A DNA stretch of 64,000 nucleotides, taken from positions 65,783,425-65,847,424 of the forward strand of contig OX352765.1 of assembly GCA_947095585.1 (NCBI GenBank). The letters are read 5' to 3'. The notes under the pieces are model-generated. The model searched no databases. It was not told where the DNA came from and worked only from the letters and a program-made list of their open reading frames with translations. Shown piece after piece: positions 1-9,532 of this stretch. Source of the stretch: Nephrocerus scutellatus (taxonomy: Eukaryota; Arthropoda; Insecta; Diptera; Pipunculidae). The first letter of the stretch is position 1. Each line of letters starts with the position of its first letter. Position numbers and translations under genes: made by a program.

Positions 1-51
1 ACTAATTTTGAGAAAATAAATAAATTAAGTGAAGTTTTACAAACCGATTAA

Positions 52-872
52 ATGGAAAGTGCAGTAAACATTAAATCCTACATTTCCCAGGAGCTTAAAG
101 AAGAGCTTGGAAGGCGAGGTCTAAGCACGGCTGGAAATAAGCAAGAGCTATTTCTCAGTTTACAACAAGTCGTTAAAGCAGAAAAACAGCAGGCTGGTGA
201 ACCATTTTCAATTGAGACGGAGTTAGTGGAGCGAAAATCGGCTACTTCGGAAGATAAGGAAGCACCAAACATGGAGGCGATGTTTAATGCTTTAATGCAG
301 TAAAAGCAGCAACACAAAGTAAACAATCGCAGCAACAGAATCAAGAGATTAAAAAAGAGTTGATTCAGCAAAAGCAAGAATCGCAGCAGATTTCACAGCA
401 ACAGAGTTGGAATCTAGAATTGAGTTCAAAGCTAAACGAGAAATTTGATCAACAAAAGCAGGAATTTACTAGGCAAACTCAAGAACTGAACTCCAAATTT
501 GATCAGCAAAATCTAAAGCTGGATGTTATTCAAGAAAAGTTAAGAGGTGAAATGAGCGGAATTCAAACAACGCTAAAAGGTGAAATAAATGAATTCCAAG
601 CAACATTTCAAGAAGAAGTGAAAACCCTCGAGACAAACATTACTGGAAAAGTGAGTGGCCTAGAAGGAAAAATTAAAGAATTTGAGACCCGGTTGGACAA
701 TCGTACCCAGTTTGTCAGAGATAACACTCAACAAAGTACTCCCAGAGTCATTCCCGAATTTTCTACTATCCATAAAGGAATATTGAAGCCACCTGCGTTT
801 GATGGCGACACAGCTTTTTGCAGTTTGCAGCTGCTGTACAACACAATGGATGGGGCGCTGAAGAACAGCTAA
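52..872 (+). pseudogene. gag: gag, N-terminal part: SAP-like motif plus long coiled coil
   Basis: The first reading frame (52-303) encodes about 83 residues. Residues 11-41 fit the SAP helix-extended-helix consensus (LKEELGRRGLSTAGNKQEL), a motif that binds AT-rich or scaffold DNA in other proteins. A 1-nt frameshift near 300 moves the reading into the 360-872 frame. That part is rich in Q, K and E with heptad-like repeats (about residues 20-125 of the frame), as expected of a coiled coil that could drive Gag assembly. It ends near 820-870 at a second frameshift. Start chosen: ATG at 52, following a short AT-rich leader. SAP motifs are not standard in Ty3/gypsy Gag, so the motif call needs a profile search. 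Confidence 0.65.
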
Positions 873-1282
873 ATTCACTTATCCTGGCGTTGAGGGGCAA
901 GGCGGCTGATGTATTGCAAATGATTCCAAATGCCGAGATGAGTTCCGGAAGAATCTTGAAGGAGTTGGACTTGCGTTATGGACAGTCTCACACACAGGAG
1001 CTAAGCAAAATACAGCTCCAGATGAAGAAACAGCAGAGAGGAGAACGACTTCAAGAATTGGAACGGGAAATAACTAAACTAGCACGACAAGCCTATTGTG
1101 GGGTTCCGGCTGGTATTTTGGATGGATTGGCAGTAGATGCTTTCATCGATGCTATTCGAGATGACCAGTTGAAGCTTCATTTGAGAACAACAGCCAGAGG
1201 AAAATCGATGAATGAAGTGTTGGCATCGGCTTTGGAATATGAAGCAGCTAGAGCCAGACTGGACGCTTCCAGAACACCATGA
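818..1282 (+). pseudogene. gag: gag, capsid-like part
   Basis: Continues gag after a frameshift. The 154-residue segment is mostly helical, with LNSLILALRGKAADVL early on and ALEYEAARARLDA at the end, matching the retrotransposon Gag (capsid C-terminal) pattern in insect Ty3/gypsy elements. It ends at a stop overlapping the next frame at 1279-1282. No capsid function can be inferred for this broken copy. Confidence 0.7.
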
Positions 1283-1506
1283 ATTCCACATCTAATTCCC
1301 GTCCAAAATGCTTTAGATGCCAGAAACCTGGACATTTCATGCGCGACTGCAAGGCGCCAAGACCGGTACAAACTACAGTACAGCCTGTGAATCGTGTTAA
1401 TCGTGTACGGCAGATAGGCGCATCACAGATGAATGAGGTGCAGCAGCCAGCTTACCTCGTAGCTGCAAATCAGAAAACTAAGTTACACCGGCTTTACGAG
1501 GCGTAA
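1279..1506 (+). pseudogene. gag: gag nucleocapsid (zinc knuckle)
   Basis: The frame contains one CCHC zinc knuckle, CFRCQKPGHFMRDC, at residues 12-25. This is the RNA-binding nucleocapsid motif at the end of Gag. The reading overlaps the upstream frame by 4 bases. About 55 residues after the knuckle the sequence changes abruptly to RT-connection text, so the protease (D[TS]G) and the RT fingers and palm are missing. The junction near 1505-1512 marks an internal deletion of roughly a kilobase, judging by family gene order. Confidence 0.8.
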
Positions 1507-1509
1507 GCA

Positions 1510-2025
1510 GATGTTGCACGAAGCCTCCATCGCCTTACTGAGAAGAACCAAAAGTTCCAATGGTCGAGTGAGCACCAAAAATCATTCGAGTTGCTGAAGG
1601 GAAAGCTGTGCAGTTCTCCAATTTTGGCGTATCTACAGGCAGGAGAACTCTTCATTCTGGACACTGATGCGAGCAATGCGGGAATAGGAGCGGTTCTATC
1701 GCAGAGTCAAGAAGGAAAGGAGCGAGTTATAGCGTACTACAGCCGTTCGCTTTCTAAGCCCGAGAAGAACTACTGCGTGACGCGAAGGGAATTGCTTGCT
1801 GTTGTCGATAGCGTCAAACAATTCCACAAGTACCTATATGGTCAGGAATTCCTTCTTCGAACTGACCATGCAGCACTCAAGTGGCTAATGCAGTTTAGAG
1901 AACCTGAGGGTCAAGTGGCCAGATGGATTGAACGACTTCAGGCATACACATTCAGAACAGAGCATCGAAAAGGAATGCTGCACAATAATGCCGACGGGTT
2001 ATGCAGAAGACCTTGTGCATCCTAA
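1510..2025 (+). pseudogene. pol: pol: RT tail plus RNase H
   Basis: The first about 25 codons (1510-1590) read like the RT thumb/connection segment that ends with a F.W motif. Then come RNase H motifs: LDTDASNAGIGAVLSQ (catalytic Asp region), ITYYSR-like AYYSRSLSKPEKNY, TRRELLAVV (catalytic Glu) and TDHAALKWL (catalytic Asp). The segment ends at a stop near 2023. RNase H would remove genomic RNA during reverse transcription. The RT palm with the YxDD box is absent. Confidence 0.85.
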
Positions 2026-2034
2026 TGCAAACAC

Positions 2035-2928
2035 TGTACAAGGCAAGAAAACAAGAAGTGCTCTGAAGTAGTTGCACAAATAAGACTACAAGTTGAAGAT
2101 CGCTGGACAAAAGAGCAGCTAAGGGAGGAACAAGTGCACGATGATTTGATTGCTCCAATATTTCAATGGATGTAGCAAGGTGAAAGACCGGATTGTCAAG
2201 AGATTGCAACAGCAAGTACTACAGTAAAAACTTACTGGGCTCAATGGCAGTCATTGAGATTGGAAGAAGGACTACTGGTAAGGCAATGGGAATCGGCTGA
2301 TGGTCAAAGCACAAAATCACAGAGTCAAAGAAGTCCTGAAGAATTACATAGTGGTACATCAGGAGCGCATTTGGGCTTTAATAAGACGCTAGATAAACGT
2401 AGGAATCGCTTCTATTGGGTCAATTGCCGTAGAGATGTGGAAGACTGGTGTCGAACGTGTGACAGGTGCGCAGCAAGCAAAGGACCGCAACCAAAAACTA
2501 GAGGAAAAATGCAACAGTACAATGTTGGAGCACCATTTGAGCGGGTGGCAATGGACATAGCTGGTCCATTCCCAGAAACAAGCGATGGAAATCGCTATAT
2601 ACTCGTGTGCGTTGATTACTTCAGTAAATGGGCAGAAACATATCCCATTGCAAGCCAGGAAGCTAGCACGGTGGCTAGGGCATTCGTGGATAATTGGATC
2701 TGCAGATTTGGAGTACCACTGGAATTACATTCCGATCAAGGGCGGAATTTCGAATCACTAGTCTTTCAAGAGCTGTGCCAAGTACTCAACATCAAGAAAA
2801 CGAGGACTACTCCGTTACATCCACAATCAGACGGAATGGTCGAAAGGTTTAACAGGACGCTGGAAGAGCATCTGCGAAAAGAAGTTAATGCCAACCAAGA
2901 TGAATGGGTTGTATACCGTTGTTTATGA
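2035..2928 (+). pseudogene. pol: pol: integrase zinc finger and catalytic core
   Basis: A linker from 2035 is broken by one TAG near 2173. From 2254 the frame is open for 224 codons. The HHCC finger is visible (H..., then C-x2-C at CRTCDRCAASKG). The core shows the first Asp in VAMDIAGPF, the second in HSDQGRNF and the Glu in DGMVERFNRTLEEH, giving the D,D-35-E pattern. The enzyme would join LTR ends to target DNA. A frameshift at about 2918 separates it from the C-terminal domain. Confidence 0.85.
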
Positions 2929-2929
2929 T

Positions 2930-3407
2930 GGGTTATCGTAGTGCTGTCCACAACACAACTAAAAACTCTCCAGCAATGATTGTATTTGGCAGAGAACTTT
3001 GTCTACCATGCGACATCAAATTTGGATCACCACCAGTAGAGCCGACAACAAAATAGAACTACGTTAGTGATCTAAGGCAGAGGTTGACCGCTGTTCATGC
3101 TGCAGTAAGGAGCAACATAGTGGATGCCAGCAACCGGATAAAAACGCGATATGACCTGCGAGCAAACTATGGTGGATTTCAGGAAGGAGATTTGGTCTGG
3201 CTTTACAATCCCAAGAGAAGAAAAGGTAAATCTCCGAAACTACAGCAGAGTTGGGAAGGACCTTATAAGATCATTAAGAGAATTAATGATGTCGTATATC
3301 GGATTCAAATAAGCCCCAGATGTAAAATGAAAGTTGTTCACATTGACAGATTGACAAGGTACAACAACAGAAGGAAGGCTGAATCTGTTCGGGACGAACA
3401 GAATTAA
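2930..3407 (+). pseudogene. pol: pol: integrase C-terminal domain (GPY/F)
   Basis: After the frameshift the text continues as the end of the integrase core (GYRSAVHNTT.. and SPAMIVFGREL) with one stop near 3053. It then opens at 3084 for 107 codons. WEGPYKII is the GPY/F signature, followed by VVYRIQ and VVHIDRLTRY, the usual C-terminal end in Ty3/gypsy pol. The stop at 3405-3407 lies only 11 bases before the LTR, so there is no room for an env gene. Confidence 0.8.
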
Positions 3408-3418
3408 GGTGGGGGTAA
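3408..3418 (+). other. polypurine tract of element A
   Basis: A G-rich purine run (GGTGGGGG) sits directly before the LTR start at 3419. This is the expected priming site for plus-strand DNA synthesis. Confidence 0.7.
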
Positions 3419-4146
3419 TGTTACGAAAAGTAGTGCTAGCGTATATAATGGAATTAGAATCCTAAGATAAATTGGAATGTAAAAACTGCATACTTAAAAT
3501 AAGCAAATAGTCGATAGTGCAGAAGAAGGTTCCAATCCTAGATAAGTCGTAATGTACCAAAATTAAGTGCTAAATTAAAAGTAAGAAAATACTGCGGACA
3601 AAAAAATAAGCACTCTCATGTACTAAGACTATTAGATTATTTGAAATTTGAAATGTAACCGCGTGCAAGTTTGAATCATTGTGTACTGGTCAAACAAGTA
3701 GTCAAACCGGTTTGTGCGGTTTCCCCGGATTTTGTTAAAGAACATAATTGAACATTTTCAGAAGATGACTCATTACATATAAGTATCGTTAGTTGTAAAT
3801 AAGGAATAAGGGTACAATTTTCTGGCCTATTCTCGATATTTCTGTCTAGTTTTTAATTGAGTATAAATAGAGGTGTTAAGCCGAAGTATTATTATTAGTT
3901 GTTTGGAATCTAACCAGTGCAGTTGTAAAAGTTCTTGTAAAGTGATAAAGCTATAACCTAAGAGAATTATTGTGAAGTACTAGTATCATAAGTGTTAAAT
4001 TTAAAGTAATCACCATTGTAATCAATTGTGAACTTGTGTTAATTTAATTGTTGTTCATTAAAACTGTTATTTGTAAATTAATTGACTTGTGTTGTGTTTT
4101 ATTTTGCAAAATCCATTACGAACTCGAAAGCCTGAATTTCGTAACA
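3419..4146 (+). repeat. 3' LTR of element A (728 bp)
   Basis: It starts TGTTACGAAA and ends TTTCGTAACA: a perfect 10-bp terminal inverted repeat with the canonical TG...CA ends. It follows the polypurine tract. No second LTR is in the window to compare. It contains no long ORF. Confidence 0.9.
3861..3869 (+). promoter_or_regulatory. TATA box in LTR
   Basis: GTATAAATA lies 443 bp into the LTR with a G-rich stretch after it, the layout of an RNA polymerase II core promoter at the U3/R boundary. Inferred from sequence only. Confidence 0.6.
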
Positions 4147-4244
4147 ATATTGTGGATAAGCTCATCGGCTTAGATTGTGTTAAGGTCATTTAAAAGTTTT
4201 GTGCTACGATATAAAATATTTTTCTTTCCTCTATTTTCATTTTT

Positions 4245-4727
4245 CTAACCTTTTTGGAAGTTGTTAAATATTTCATCCTCTTTGACATATATGGAATTTA
4301 TCATTGTAGTGTCCACTTCTTTTATTATTTCTAAAAAATCTTTCTCTTTGTATTCTTTTTTACTAAATTTTGTTCTTCTTTTTCCAACATGTGGATACAA
4401 AATTTCTTGATGATCACTTTCATTGATTTCAAGTATTATTTGTCGATTAAATAAATTAACCGGTTTTTCACTAATAGGAATAAGATGTGAACTATCTGAT
4501 TCAGCACTGTGGATGGTTGCTAAGTCATCTTGTTGTAGCATATTTATTTTTACTCGAGATAGGGCGTCAACCACTTTGTTCTCTTTTCCTTGAATATATT
4601 GTATCTCAAAATCGTACTCTTCGAGTTTGGTTTTCCAGCGTTGTAATTTGCTGTTTGGTTCTTTTAAATTGCTAAGCCATTCTAATGGCCTGTGGTCAGT
4701 CTTAATGACGAACTTTCTGTCGTGCAA
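4245..4727 (-). pseudogene. pol: pol: RNase H and linker to integrase
   Basis: The frame starts inside RNase H with KTDHRPLEWLSNLKEP and continues through YIQGKENKVVDALSRV, the standard end of RNase H in 17.6/297-type elements. About 100 residues of linker follow. It stops at 4245, but another frame keeps reading like pol down to 4147, so the stop is probably a frameshift. The integrase that should follow is missing because element A begins there. Confidence 0.85.
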
Positions 4728-4729
4728 AT

Positions 4730-5330
4730 AATGTCGGAATTAAGCGGTAGCCCAGAAAATGGCTAATAATTCCTTTTCTATTGTGCTATATTGGCACTCA
4801 TGTTTGTTTAATGTGCGTGAAGCGAAACAAAGGGGACCATGAGATTGACTTAATTCTGCTCCGATCTGTAATCTTGATCGTTTATATTTATTTTATTATC
4901 TTAAAGGTTAAAAGTTAAAGGTTTAATTATTTTTGCATAGTCATCTATAAATCTGTAGTACCCTGTTAAACCTAGAAAGCTTTGGATTTCTTTTACTGTT
5001 TTTGAGATAGGAAAATTCTTTATAGTTTCTATTTTCCTTGGGTTTTGTTTTACACCATTTGGAGTCACTACACGCCCTAAAAATTCTGTTTCTTAACATA
5101 GAAATTCAGATGTTTAATGATACTTTAAGATTTGCGTTCTTAAGTGTCAATAAGATTTTATGGAGTGAATCCATATGTTCTTGTATGCTAGAGGAAAATA
5201 TTATGATATCATCTAAATAAACGTAGCATATTTTTCCTATGTAGTCTTTCAAGACTTCTTTCAAGAGTCTTTGAAAGGTTGCGGGTGCATTCTTTAAACC
5301 GAAGGCGAAGTGGAATGCTGAATTATTTTT
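4730..5330 (-). pseudogene. pol: pol: RT palm and thumb
   Basis: Split over frames. The catalytic box YLDDIIIF is read at about 5193-5235, preceded by FGLKNAPATFQRLLKE at about 5290-5330 and followed by thumb-like text up to the RNase H. A junction at about 5330 joins the RT N-terminal segment directly to the FGLKNAP motif, removing about 100 codons. Reverse transcriptase copies the element RNA to DNA; this copy cannot do so. Confidence 0.75.
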
Positions 5331-5791
5331 AATTCAAGCATTTCTTTTATTTGCCTATCCACTTCTTTTTTGTGGATTTCAGGATATCTGTATATTCTTG
5401 TATATATAGCGGAAGTATTTTCCGTTGGAATGTTGTGTTTTACGTGCTTGGTGAAACTTAAATCATCACCTTTATGGTAAAAAGAATTTTTGTTAGATTT
5501 TAATAATTTTATTAATGTATTTTTTTTTCCTGAATTTAAATGCTCAGTCCAAAGGTCATTTGTAAAAGAATGATCAATAATTGTATTAAGAGGTAAAATA
5601 TTATTAAAGTATATGATTGTACTTTCATATTCTTCTTCTTCATTTCTTTTGAGGAAGAAAGGTATGCTTTTACCGTTCAACTTTAATATTTTATTTTTGT
5701 AATTGATTGCACAATTATTTGAAATTAAAATATTATTTCCTATTATTCCGTTGTATTCTGAACTGAATGTGTTGGAATTCACAATCTTCAA
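5294..5791 (-). pseudogene. pol: pol: protease tail and RT N-terminus
   Basis: 165 codons. The first about 50 residues (NGIIGNNIL..) complete the protease fold. The last about 40 (AIYTRIYRYPEIHKKEVDRQIKEML) are the hallmark start of RT in 17.6/gypsy elements. The frame ends in the RT deletion noted at 5330. It overlaps the protease frame by 59 bases, so a frameshift separates them. Confidence 0.8.
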
Positions 5792-5999
5792 TGAATGAAA
5801 AAATAAATTGATCCTTAGGTATAATAATTTCTTTATTTATAGTTACTGGGTTCCCACAAGTTTTTATAATTAGAGGATTTCTTCTTATTTTAATAAATTT
5901 CTTTGGAGCATCTACTTCTCTAAGAAGGCTATTAGTTGCTCCTGTATCAATGAGCATTCTAAAAGTTGTTTGTCCTTTTTTTAATTTAATAAAGGGCAT
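5733..5999 (-). pseudogene. pol: pol: aspartic protease
   Basis: 88 codons with the active-site segment FRMLIDTGATNSLL (DTG-type, residues 13-26). It would process Gag-Pol polyprotein. The neighbouring frames supply gag upstream and the RT upstream linker downstream. Confidence 0.85.
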
Positions 6000-6800
6000 T
6001 CCGCTTCTTGTTCTGAGGCTGCATACCGAAAATTTGAATTACCTCCTGTGTCTTCTGCATAATTAGCTTTTGGTTTTCGTTTGATTTGATAAGATGTATG
6101 ACCTACATCCATCTGCTCAAATTTTTGGGATTGTTGTCTATAGCTGTTGGGGTTATAGTTTCTGTTATAATTGTTATTATTTGGTCTTTGATAATTGTTT
6201 TGATTGTTTGGCACGTACGTTTTTGGTTGCCAATTATTATTATTATTTTTGTTGTTATTATTATTTTCCCTATTGTAATTATTTCTGAAGGGGTTATTGG
6301 AGGTTTTAAAATTATTACTATTTTTGTGCTCATACCTATTTTATAATTTTTTATTATAGTGTTTTTCTTTTTCATTGTAACTGTCTACATCGTTGTTTTG
6401 TCTTATGACAAATCCTGCACTATTTAACTCATAAAGTGCTAACTCCATGGTGTTTGGTTTTAGAGCATAGAGGATTGTCCTCATATGACTTGGCAGTTTT
6501 TCTTTAAAGATATTAAATGCCGCTTGGTTATTTCTAGAAATATCTAAGAGATTATTTTCTTGTTGGCATTTTTGATTTAATGAAGAGAGGATTTTCTAAT
6601 GTAGTTATAGAATTTTATAACATCCCCTCTGTACTGAGAATTTCTCAATTCCTCATATAATTGGTTGCTATTTTTGAAGCCACCGAAATTTTCTATTAGC
6701 ATTAGCTTTGATATCTGTCCATGTCATTAAGTGGGTATGAATTTCTATACTTTGTCTTTCTATATACTTTAATGGATTTAGTTGTAAACTTCTTAATATT
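5981..6800 (-). pseudogene. gag: gag of errantivirus B
   Basis: The C-terminal 77 codons (5981-6214) are extremely rich in Asn, Tyr, Gln and Arg with no CCHC knuckle, as in the 17.6/297 group, whose Gag binds RNA through basic low-complexity sequence. Upstream (6215-6800) the frame is broken, but residues such as ELNSAGFVIRQN still read like gag. No start codon is certain. Confidence 0.6.
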
Positions 6801-7360
6801 ACTTATTATTATTAATATTATTACCAACTCCTAGCGGTGGTTGTTGTTGTTCATGTTGATTGTTCGCCATGCGTCGTCCTCTTCGGAGCTTGAGTTATTA
6901 GATGACTGTTGCTGTTTGTAAGGGTTGAATTTGCGCTATTTCCTTAATTGTTCTTTAATCTCTTCGCTTATTGATCACGTTGGGGCATTAGATCATACCA
7001 CTTTTCTTCAGTTTGTTGTTTTTTGTTGTGTGTTTTTTTATTGGTTTTTCATAATTTCCGTCACTTTTCATGAAATTATTTTTTATTGGTTTTATTGTTT
7101 TAATTATTTTCGTTAATTTTGGTTACTAAATAATTTACATTTCAATATTATATTCGATTTTCGTTCGAATAATTTATTGTCACTAAATTTGGTCAATTTA
7201 GTGTTTAAACATTGAATTTGTTTACATGTAATTGATGATATTCGTTCATCAGTTGAACACTTTTCACTTTCAATGTTTAACGCGGTTTGCAAATTTTCGC
7301 GTTTTTGTTCGTTTCATGGATTGACTTTTTAAATTTATAGATATTCGTTCTATTTAGTCA

Positions 7361-7378
7361 ATCCTACCGACTGCCCCA
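7361..7378 (-). other. primer-binding site, tRNA-Ser type
   Basis: On + the sequence ATCCTACCGACTGC followed by CCCA reads like the 3' end of an insect tRNA-Ser (one base off before CCA). On the element strand it is therefore the primer site, directly after the LTR end. tRNA-Ser priming is the rule in the 17.6/297/ZAM group. Confidence 0.75.
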
Positions 7379-7770
7379 ATTTTAATAAAGGATTCACGTT
7401 TATTTAAAAAAAAAACAATATTTTTAATTTTTCAAAACGGATCTTTATTATTCGGAACCCTTACCATTGGTGGGGGGAAATCGTCAGCTGTAAATGGTGA
7501 GTGCTTAAAGACTGAATTAATTGAGATCAAGCGATCCCTTTTTATAGTGCCTTATTGCTAACGTAGCATTTTGACTGCGGACAATAACCTCTGTGCATTC
7601 CGACTGCGGACGATAAACTCTGTATCGTTAACATTTAAATAGCGATTTGTTTATAATACTTAACGCGAGGCATTTTGACTGCGGGCGATAAACTCTGTAT
7701 GCGATTTGTTTATATTGCTTAACACGCAGCATTTATTGGTTGAATTTAAAGTCCAGGATTTGTTTATCTT
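7379..7770 (-). repeat. 5' LTR of errantivirus B
   Basis: The inner edge is fixed by the primer site; on the element strand the LTR ends in AAAATT, like other errantiviruses. The outer edge is probably just before the AT microsatellite (7773-7815), a preferred errantivirus target (ATAT). U3 carries three imperfect copies of a 30-bp motif (CATTTTGACTGCGGACGATA...) at about 7571, 7598 and 7671, possibly enhancer-like repeats. Confidence 0.65.
7548..7557 (-). promoter_or_regulatory. TATA box of errantivirus B LTR
   Basis: On - the sequence reads ACTATAAAAAGGG, a good TATA box about 110 bases downstream of the U3 motif copies in element orientation. Inferred. Confidence 0.5.
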
Positions 7771-7772
7771 TA

Positions 7773-7815
7773 TTATATATATATATACATATATATATAT
7801 ATGTATATATATATT
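7773..7815. repeat. AT microsatellite
   Basis: An (AT)n/(TATA) run with ACAT interruptions, next to the outer end of errantivirus B and a short RTE scrap. Confidence 0.9.
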
Positions 7816-7912
7816 CGCGTGCCCGCGCATTGCTCGGTACTGTCACTGGCTTACACTCGTCAACGAACCAGTCGTTCCGATCTCTACGACAACTGTCGTT
7901 CCTATAGAAATA
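7813..7912 (-). mobile_element. RTE LINE scrap
   Basis: It matches the RTE copy at about 35150-35265 in the same orientation (shared landmarks CGCGT.CCCGCG, GCTTACA.TCGTCA, CGAACCAGTC, TTCCGATCTCTACGAC), with a deletion of about 20 bases. It is an isolated fragment of the region between endonuclease and RT. Confidence 0.7.
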
Positions 7913-7919
7913 GAATTTT

Positions 7920-8411
7920 AGTGCATAAATTGTCTCCTCGGAACATCATATACAAAAAAAAATGTTCAGGCGATAAAATCATTTCAAAAATCATATATTC
8001 AACAAAAGTTTAAAAATATAAAGAAAAATTAATGAGACACGAACTCGAACTTGGTGCGGTAGTTTGTCTAGTACTAACCTACCTACCCATCGTGGCAAAT
8101 TACTTTATGATATTCTAATGTTTATATGTGTCTTACAGAATTAAACGTTATCTATTCCACTTTTAACAGATTTAAAAAAATATGAGAATGGAAAACTTGC
8201 ACGCGCTAAACGTTTTGGAAATCCGTAAAATAAAACGAGAGATTTTTCGCTAAATAAACTTCCAAACGCTTTAAATAATTGAATGCATAAAATAAGATCA
8301 AAATGGTAATATTAGCTCGCGAAAAGCACAACGTGACTCTTTACACTCTTTCATACTCTAATTTCGCTTTCATTTCGTTTGTTTTCGATTGTGTAAGCTG
8401 TGGTAACTTGT
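7920..8411. other. intergenic, nothing recognised
   Basis: AT-rich sequence with short ORFs only; no family resemblance seen. Confidence 0.5.
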
Positions 8412-8622
8412 TGGCGCAGTGGCTCAGTGGTTAAGTGCAGGGACTTTTGAGCTTGGGGTTCGTAGCTTTCGCGAAACGTCCGAGAGTAATAACTTGTCAT
8501 GAAAAGCTTCTCAATTCGCCGTTCGAATACGGCATTAAATTGTAGGTCCCTTCCATTTGTCCAGGTCGCGAGAAGCTAGGCCTTTGACCGCAACAGTCTG
8601 TCGAGCCGAATATTATTATTAT
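8412..8622 (+). mobile_element. tRNA-derived SINE, copy 1
   Basis: The head reads GGCGCAGTGGCTCAGTGGTTAA, an RNA polymerase III A box like that of a tRNA, followed by a weak B box (GGGGTTCG). The body shares AGTAATAACTTGTCATG, CTTCTCAATTCGCC and TAAATTGTAGG with the copies at 31115 and 36494, and it ends GCCGAATATTATTATTAT with an (ATT)n tail. SINEs are moved by LINE machinery. Confidence 0.8.
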
Positions 8623-8682
8623 AATCTGCAGTAACTAAATAAAAGCTTAATGCGTCGGGGTCGATGTTTCAAATTAACCATA

Positions 8683-8803
8683 GTCGTATTTTATTTGCCG
8701 AGGAACAAAACAATTGCACTGTCGAATTCCTTCTTTGGAAAACCTGCTTTTTGGCTGGTTTTGACATTCGAATTCCGAACTTGCTCGGCAAATAAAATGC
8801 AGC
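8683..8803 (+). mobile_element. MITE family M1, copy 1
   Basis: TIRs about 21 bp: GTCGTATTTTATTTGCCGAG at left, CTCGGCAAATAAAATGCAGC at right. The core shares TGCACTGTCGAATTCC and CCTGCTTTTTGGCTGG with copies at 27821, 27970, 28064, 36858 and 41678. TA lies at the left edge, but the right TA is mutated. Confidence 0.8.
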
Positions 8804-9056
8804 TCATATAAAAAATGTTTAAGAGCGAAATTATTCTCTTAATTTTTTTTATATGTACTATTCTAACCGCGACACTTGACGCTTTTTTTGGGAGCCACAG
8901 TAAGATAGAGAAACACCGGTTGCTTTTACGTTTTACTTGCTTCTTTCTTTAACATGACAAAAATCAAGCGTGGCGAACATTCGATAATGGTATCTTTGGT
9001 CTTCGTATTTTTTTCTTATAATCATATACAGTCTAAAGCGGAACCTGCAATTATTC

Positions 9057-9148
9057 AACCGATTTTCATAAATATAATTTGAACCCCTAAAAAGATGGTG
9101 TAATTTTTTACCCCTTTTGAATGATGTAATTTTTATGAAAATCGGTTG
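9057..9148. repeat. inverted repeat, 18-bp arms
   Basis: AACCGATTTTCATAAATAT at 9057 is mirrored by TTTTATGAAAATCGGTT ending at 9148, with about 55 bases between. It could be a hairpin or a small MITE. It lies in the stretch 8810-9530, which is otherwise intron or upstream sequence of the tetraspanin. Confidence 0.7.
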
Positions 9149-9532
9149 GAAAGGAGTCATTCATGTTTGCTTATATAAACATTAATACTTAATACATACA
9201 ACATAATATTTCACCAAAGCTCTTCAGTTCGCAAGACTACTTTTTTTCTGTTCTGAGAACTTTATTTGACTTTAATTAACTGAGGTGCATTTCCAGACAG
9301 GTTCTCACATATTCTAATATGTTTATAATTGATGGACCATCGGCAGGATCCTTTTAAAAATTGCTTCTGTATCGCTCTTATTGACCGCAACGCTAAAACG
9401 ACAACAAATAGTCACAAGCTAAGGATGCATTGGCTTCGCTGCGACTATGCGTGTGTTCAAAAAGGACCAATCCGATGGCCAACCCTATACTATTTTCTAA
9501 TATGTCATGTATTACATTTTCCTATTTTTCAG

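Larger units (their letters stand above)
1..4146 (+). mobile_element. Ty3/gypsy LTR retrotransposon A (5' end outside window)
   Basis: Seen in order on +: gag with a CCHC zinc knuckle, the RT-RNase H junction, RNase H, integrase with an HHCC finger and D,D,E core, a GPY/F-type C-terminal segment, a purine-rich tract and a 3' LTR. The 5' LTR and primer site lie left of base 1. Gag and pol are split by several frameshifts, and protease plus catalytic RT are missing between about 1505 and 1510, so this copy is dead. The order PR-RT-RNaseH-IN is the Ty3/gypsy order. The integrase and RNase H wording resembles the mdg3/CsRn1/Osvaldo side of the tree rather than errantiviruses, but I cannot place the clade firmly. 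Confidence 0.85.
4147..7770 (-). mobile_element. 17.6/297-like errantivirus B (truncated)
   Basis: Reading on -: LTR, tRNA-Ser-type primer site, gag, protease with DTGA, RT with YLDD, RNase H and the beginning of the next pol segment, which stops dead at 4147, exactly where element A ends. Integrase and env are not here. Wording such as TDHRPLEWLSNLKEPNSKLQRWK is typical of the 17.6/297/Tom branch of insect endogenous retroviruses. It is damaged by frameshifts and an RT deletion near 5330. The right boundary at the AT microsatellite (about 7770) is uncertain. Confidence 0.8.

Noticed and set aside
6094..6375. Val/Ile/Tyr-rich ORFs on +
   Set aside because: Antisense of the Asn- and Tyr-rich gag C-terminus of errantivirus B.
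9329..9532. Upstream part of the ORF that contains tetraspanin exon a
   Set aside because: Text before TTTTTCAG does not look like tetraspanin, so I treat it as intron, not coding.
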